Assembly: GCF_001510665.1 (NCBI RefSeq)
Contig: NZ_LMTI01000006.1
Location: forward strand, 340,516-404,515
DNA: 64,000 nucleotides
Origin: Bacillus sp. FJAT-27445
GTDB taxonomy: Bacteria; Bacillota; Bacilli; Bacillales; Cytobacillaceae
Reading direction: 5' to 3'
The translations under genes were made by a program, and so were the position numbers. The notes below the pieces were generated by a model. It was not told the origin of the DNA and did not search any database. It saw nothing but the letters and a program-made list of their open reading frames with translations. Of this stretch, positions 60,883 through 64,000 are shown one piece after another (position 1 is the stretch's first letter; each line of letters starts with the position of its first letter).

Positions 60883-61797
60883 CTATTCTCCATTCCGAAA
60901 GCTAAATCCTTCCTTCTCCACAGCATAGTCCACGAAAAGCTTTGAAATGAGCGGTAGCGTTTTAAATATGTTGTAAACGAGATAGAAATAACGGTCATCC
61001 TTGAATCCTTCAATTTCATACACGTTCACCATATTGTGTTCGGCATAGTCCCTGGCTGCTATTTCAGACATAATCGAGATGCCGATTCCCTGCCTAACAA
61101 ATTGGATCAGGCTTTGGCCGGAATCGGTATAGGCAATGATATTCAATTGTTCCTTTTGAATGCCTCCTTTTTTTAAAAAACGCTCGAGCATCGAGTTAGT
61201 CCCAGAATCGGAATGCCTCATTACAAAAGGATAGTTTTTAACATCATGAATATTGATAGCGCCGGAAAACTTTATGTCAGTTGAGGTGACCAGTACAAGC
61301 TTCTCTTTTAAAAGGGGAATGTACTTCAGTTTTTCATTCTCATACTTTTCTCCAAGAACTCCAACATCAACAGAGCCTTGCAAGACTTTGTCCGCAACAA
61401 CCCTCGACGGGAATTGCGAGATATTAAAGGTGGCGGCGGGATATTCGGCCCGGAATTCCTTTACCATCTTTGGGATGAGGAATTGGCCCGGGACAGAGCT
61501 TGCCGCCATCCGGATGGTTCCGCGGAATTCAGCCATTCCCTCGTTCAGGTCGAGGAGAGCTTCGTCTTTTAAAAGCAAAAGCTTTTGTGCCCATTGATAG
61601 AGTCGCTCCCCATGGGGGGTAAGAATATTTTCTCTTCCAACCCGGTCGAACAGGCTGACATTCAGCATCTTTTCAAGTGACTGAATGTGGGAGGATACAG
61701 TTGATTGGCTAAGGAAAATCTCTTCAGCCGCTTTTGAAAAGCTTTTATGTTCGACGACTTTCGTAAACACAAATAATTGATGAAAGTCCAACTTCAA
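60883..61797 (-). CDS. LysR-family transcription regulator
   Basis: 304 residues. N-terminal winged HTH with FSKAAEEIFLSQSTVSSHIQ (about 20-39), then a co-inducer domain with type-2 periplasmic-binding fold (RGTIRMAASSVPGQFLIPKM onward). Closest in feel to the CysL/YwfK and selenium-linked LysR groups. Effector and targets unknown; the upstream gene of the pair points the same way, so a divergent target is not seen. Confidence 0.9.
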   Translation of the reverse strand: MKLDFHQLFVFTKVVEHKSFSKAAEEIFLSQSTVSSHIQSLEKMLNVSLFDRVGRENILTPHGERLYQWAQKLLLLKDEALLDLNEGMAEFRGTIRMAASSVPGQFLIPKMVKEFRAEYPAATFNISQFPSRVVADKVLQGSVDVGVLGEKYENEKLKYIPLLKEKLVLVTSTDIKFSGAINIHDVKNYPFVMRHSDSGTNSMLERFLKKGGIQKEQLNIIAYTDSGQSLIQFVRQGIGISIMSEIAARDYAEHNMVNVYEIEGFKDDRYFYLVYNIFKTLPLISKLFVDYAVEKEGFSFRNGE

Positions 61798-61891
61798 CCC
61801 TCCTTATTCATAAAAACGATTTATTAAATCGATACTTTCGATGCTTTTAGAGTAGCATGAATTTTTTTCAAAAAAAAGAGGCAAAAGAAAA

Positions 61892-61914
61892 TCCGCCGGT
61901 TGTCTGCCGGCGGA
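61892..61914 (-). terminator. Terminator of the large HEAT-like protein gene
   Basis: TCCGCCGG / CCGGCGGA, perfect 8-bp stem with a 7-base loop; on the minus strand followed by TTTTCTTTT. Confidence 0.8.
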
Positions 61915-61929
61915 AGGTTAGAGTATGAA

Positions 61930-63630
61930 TTATGGCTTAATATAAGGTCCTTGTTTCAAATGGCCTGTATGCTCTTTCATTTGGTGGAAGAAAACGTCAT
62001 ATTGAACCCAGGAAAGCGGGAACTTCATGGCGGGCTTGCTTTCTTTTCCGTAAACGAGAACGTGCCTTTTCGTGTATTCGACCCGATTGATTTCATGGAG
62101 CAGGATGCCCTCGCGTTTCTTTCCATCCTGTAGGACAAGCTCCCGCCCGATGATTGAGATGCTTTTCGTTTTATTCTTATTCAGCTCATAAACGGTCAGT
62201 AGTGCACCGAGTAGGGTGAACAGAAACGATGGCCATAATGGCCCAGCGAAACCGTCAATGGCATTCCGAAGCCAATGCACGATAAGCAGCCCGTAGAAGA
62301 ACCACATGCCTTTGCTCACCTTTGGTTTGCTTTCATAATAAACACTGTTTTCATATTCTTTATGGTCATCTTCGCGCTTTTTAAAAAAGGCCTGCCTGTG
62401 CCCTTCAATTGGCATGGAATCAAGGTCTTCAAAGTCGGTATACGTGCCATCCCAAAGATGGGCGGTATCATCGCCATCCTCTAGGGCATAAGCGCCTGCC
62501 CAGCCGACATACTCCCTATCCAGCTCAGTGAAACCCATTAAATAGAAGCGGATTGGCTGGCTATAATAGTTTTCAGATTCCACCTTGTCGAGGATTTGGA
62601 TGTTCTCGGGAAAATGGGTAACCCCATCTTCATCCTCCGGCAGATTGACGATGGTCGAAAACAGCCTTGTCTTCGCCAAATGAGGCTGTTTCCCTTCTTT
62701 AATTGGATAGAGATGCTCAAGGTCCATTTCCCTAAGTTCCCAATAGGCCATCTCTGCGCTTTCAATATTCGCGGCGACATCGGCAATGAGAGATTGATCC
62801 ACCGGCACGTTTTTTGCAAGGCAAACAAGAATGGCTTCTGTTTTAATCATTGGATCGTGGAAGTTTAGCGCTTCAAGAAGCTCCCGTTCTGTTTCCTCTG
62901 AAAAGTAATACTTCATCAGGCTGAGGAAAAGCCTCATCCTGCTGCGAATGTAAAAATAGTTTTCCTTCCAGGCTGTGTACACATATTTGTCGGAGTAATC
63001 TTTATCGAAAGCCCTGTACTGGCTTTTTGACTGGCGGTAATCTTCGAGCAATACCGGGAGGATAACCTGCTTTTTATAGCCTTTTTCCAAGTCCGAGGCA
63101 TTGACACAAAGCAGCAAATCATACAGCATGAATTTATAATGCTCCGTATCCAGCCTGTCCATTGTTTTTTCAAGAATATCCCTGGCCAGAACGGGATATG
63201 AAGAAAGTTCAGCGCTTGGAATTAAGAAGTTTTCGGTTTCGTTAATAAGCCCGACAATCTTATCTTCGAGAAATTGAAAAATTTCCTCGTCTTCAGTTCC
63301 AAGCAAAAATTCGATTGCCCGTTCCTTCGCCTGGAGGCTAAGTCCGTCAAAGTGCTTAATCATGCATACGATTATTTCTTCGCTTGGGAAGCTGCAAACA
63401 AAATCGATTAAAAAATAGGACGGATTGTCCCAACTGTCGACAGGCTCGGGAAAGGTCCCTGCTGCTGTTATGATCATATCCCGCAAAACATTTACTTGGA
63501 CCTCGAGATTATCCTTTTCTTTGTAATGAAAAAGCTGGTCGAGCGCCTCGTATCTTTTTTGCGGCTGCTCGCTCTTAACCATTCTCATAATCGACCGCAT
63601 TTTTAACTCGTACAAAATCTCCCCACCCAT
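61930..63630 (-). CDS. Large protein of unknown function: helical repeats, two membrane helices, PH-like end
   Basis: 566 residues. The first 290 or so are helical with HEAT-like repeat feel (RYEALDQLF, KERAIEFLLGTEDEEI, MIKTEAILVCLAK). A middle block follows (FYLMGFTELDREYVGWAGAY). Then two membrane helices close together (about 445-485) and a final small beta-rich domain (SISIIGRELVLQDGKKREGI; about 495-555) like a PH-type domain. No signal peptide. Family not recognised. Start uncertain: ATG at 63630 lacks a clear ribosome site; a TTG at 63615 lies after GGGGAG. Confidence 0.65.
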   Translation of the reverse strand: MGGEILYELKMRSIMRMVKSEQPQKRYEALDQLFHYKEKDNLEVQVNVLRDMIITAAGTFPEPVDSWDNPSYFLIDFVCSFPSEEIIVCMIKHFDGLSLQAKERAIEFLLGTEDEEIFQFLEDKIVGLINETENFLIPSAELSSYPVLARDILEKTMDRLDTEHYKFMLYDLLLCVNASDLEKGYKKQVILPVLLEDYRQSKSQYRAFDKDYSDKYVYTAWKENYFYIRSRMRLFLSLMKYYFSEETERELLEALNFHDPMIKTEAILVCLAKNVPVDQSLIADVAANIESAEMAYWELREMDLEHLYPIKEGKQPHLAKTRLFSTIVNLPEDEDGVTHFPENIQILDKVESENYYSQPIRFYLMGFTELDREYVGWAGAYALEDGDDTAHLWDGTYTDFEDLDSMPIEGHRQAFFKKREDDHKEYENSVYYESKPKVSKGMWFFYGLLIVHWLRNAIDGFAGPLWPSFLFTLLGALLTVYELNKNKTKSISIIGRELVLQDGKKREGILLHEINRVEYTKRHVLVYGKESKPAMKFPLSWVQYDVFFHQMKEHTGHLKQGPYIKP

Positions 63631-63721
63631 TCGAAAATTCTTCTATATTTGACTATCTATTCCTATTATTCTATTTTAAATTAACACTATCAGCAATCCC
63701 AATAGGTGGAAAAAGGTGAAG

Positions 63722-63850
63722 TGAGGCAGGGGACGTATGCTTTGAGGCAGGGGACGTATGCTTTGCCTCATTCGCCGTTACACTGTCTGGTTAGATTGAG
63801 GCAGGGGACGTTTCCTTTGCCTCATTCGCAATTACACTGTTTGGTTAGAT
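63722..63850. repeat. 54-bp direct repeat pair plus a partial third unit
   Basis: Units at 63743-63796 and 63797-63850 abut and are nearly identical, each opening TGAGGCAGGGGACGT and closing TGGTTAGAT; a partial unit of 21 bp lies at 63722-63742. Within each unit GAGGCA and TGCCTC can pair. The block occupies the promoter region of the next gene. Confidence 0.85.
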
Positions 63851-63884
63851 GAAATGGAAAATGAACGAACGAGGAGATGGTAAG

Positions 63885-64000
63885 ATGTTCGATCAAGCGC
63901 CATATGCGGTCAGGATGGAATGGGGCAGGAGGGGAGCGAGGGAAGCAGCCGAGCGCGGGGACATTGTCCTAATTGTCGATGTCATAAGCTTTTCATCGAC
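63885..64000 (+). CDS. 2-phosphosulfolactate phosphatase-like protein (ComB family), start only
   Basis: The first 38 residues are visible before the window ends. MEWGRRGAREAAERGDIVLI and VDVISFSS match the N-terminal signature of ComB-type phosphatases (sulfolactate or coenzyme M-like pathways). GAGGAG lies 9 bases before the ATG. The metal-binding residues fall mostly outside the window. Confidence 0.75.
   Translation, partial: MFDQAPYAVRMEWGRRGAREAAERGDIVLIVDVISFSS

Overview
The window is a 64 kb chromosomal stretch from a spore-forming Bacillaceae bacterium. Support for this: CotD-type and CotF-type coat proteins, a YteA-like sporulation protein, strong AGGAGG ribosome binding sites, an order matching the Bacillus subtilis yug region (yugJ, yuzA, pgi, yugN, yugO), a canonical PerR box before a vegetative catalase, and a sortase-type cell-wall anchor. 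Base composition is moderate. No prophage or CRISPR array is visible. The clearest mobile element is a lone TnpB element; several dispersed palindromic repeats also occur.

Layout. 1-5.4 kb: end of ornithine aminotransferase, an unusual glutamate dehydrogenase, then the yug-like metabolic block. 5.4-11 kb: potassium channel, a three-gene glycosylation module (GT-C membrane protein, GT2 transferase, GtrA flippase) and a LysE exporter. 11.1-13.1 kb: IS605-like element with a variant tnpB and a probable guide-RNA scaffold. 13.2-15.3 kb: sporulation-type and small proteins. 15.8-18.7 kb: a secreted subtilisin, an XRE/TPR regulator and a tiny secreted pro-peptide with three copies of TPIYPPL; this looks like an RRNPP-type quorum-sensing cassette. 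18.7-23.1 kb: RodA, ribokinase, cold-shock protein, frameshifted trans-sulfuration enzyme. 23.2-28.4 kb: coat protein CotF, 5-oxoprolinase genes pxpB-pxpA-pxpC, phosphatase, CotD. 28.5-31 kb: two transporters or membrane proteins.

31.0-37.1 kb is a cobalamin-riboswitch operon. It encodes a cell-wall-anchored protein with two transcobalamin-like beta domains plus an alpha/alpha-toroid-like region, a lipoprotein with a third such domain, and an ECF transporter (T, fused A-A, S). The parts suggest capture of vitamin B12 at the wall, handover at the membrane, and import. 37.2-46.4 kb: formate/nitrite channel, phosphatidylserine synthase, glutaminase, large catalase KatE (sigma-B-like promoter), phasin-like and UbiB-like proteins, a dispersed repeat, a 6S-like RNA and an SGNH hydrolase. 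46.7-51.8 kb: coiled-coil exported protein, a two-component system and an HtrA protease. 51.9-56.6 kb: DUF4181 protein, KatA with PerR box, C39 peptidase, YceI, Dps. 56.6-64 kb: a tRNA cluster (Ser, Gly, Leu), an ABC exporter, TrmO-like protein, tandem GNAT, LysR regulator, a large HEAT-like/membrane protein, a 54-bp repeat pair, and the start of a ComB-like phosphatase gene.

The two most promising leads are the TPIYPPL triple-repeat peptide with its regulator, and the wall-anchored B12 capture operon. Function calls rest on reading motifs by eye; no database search was run.
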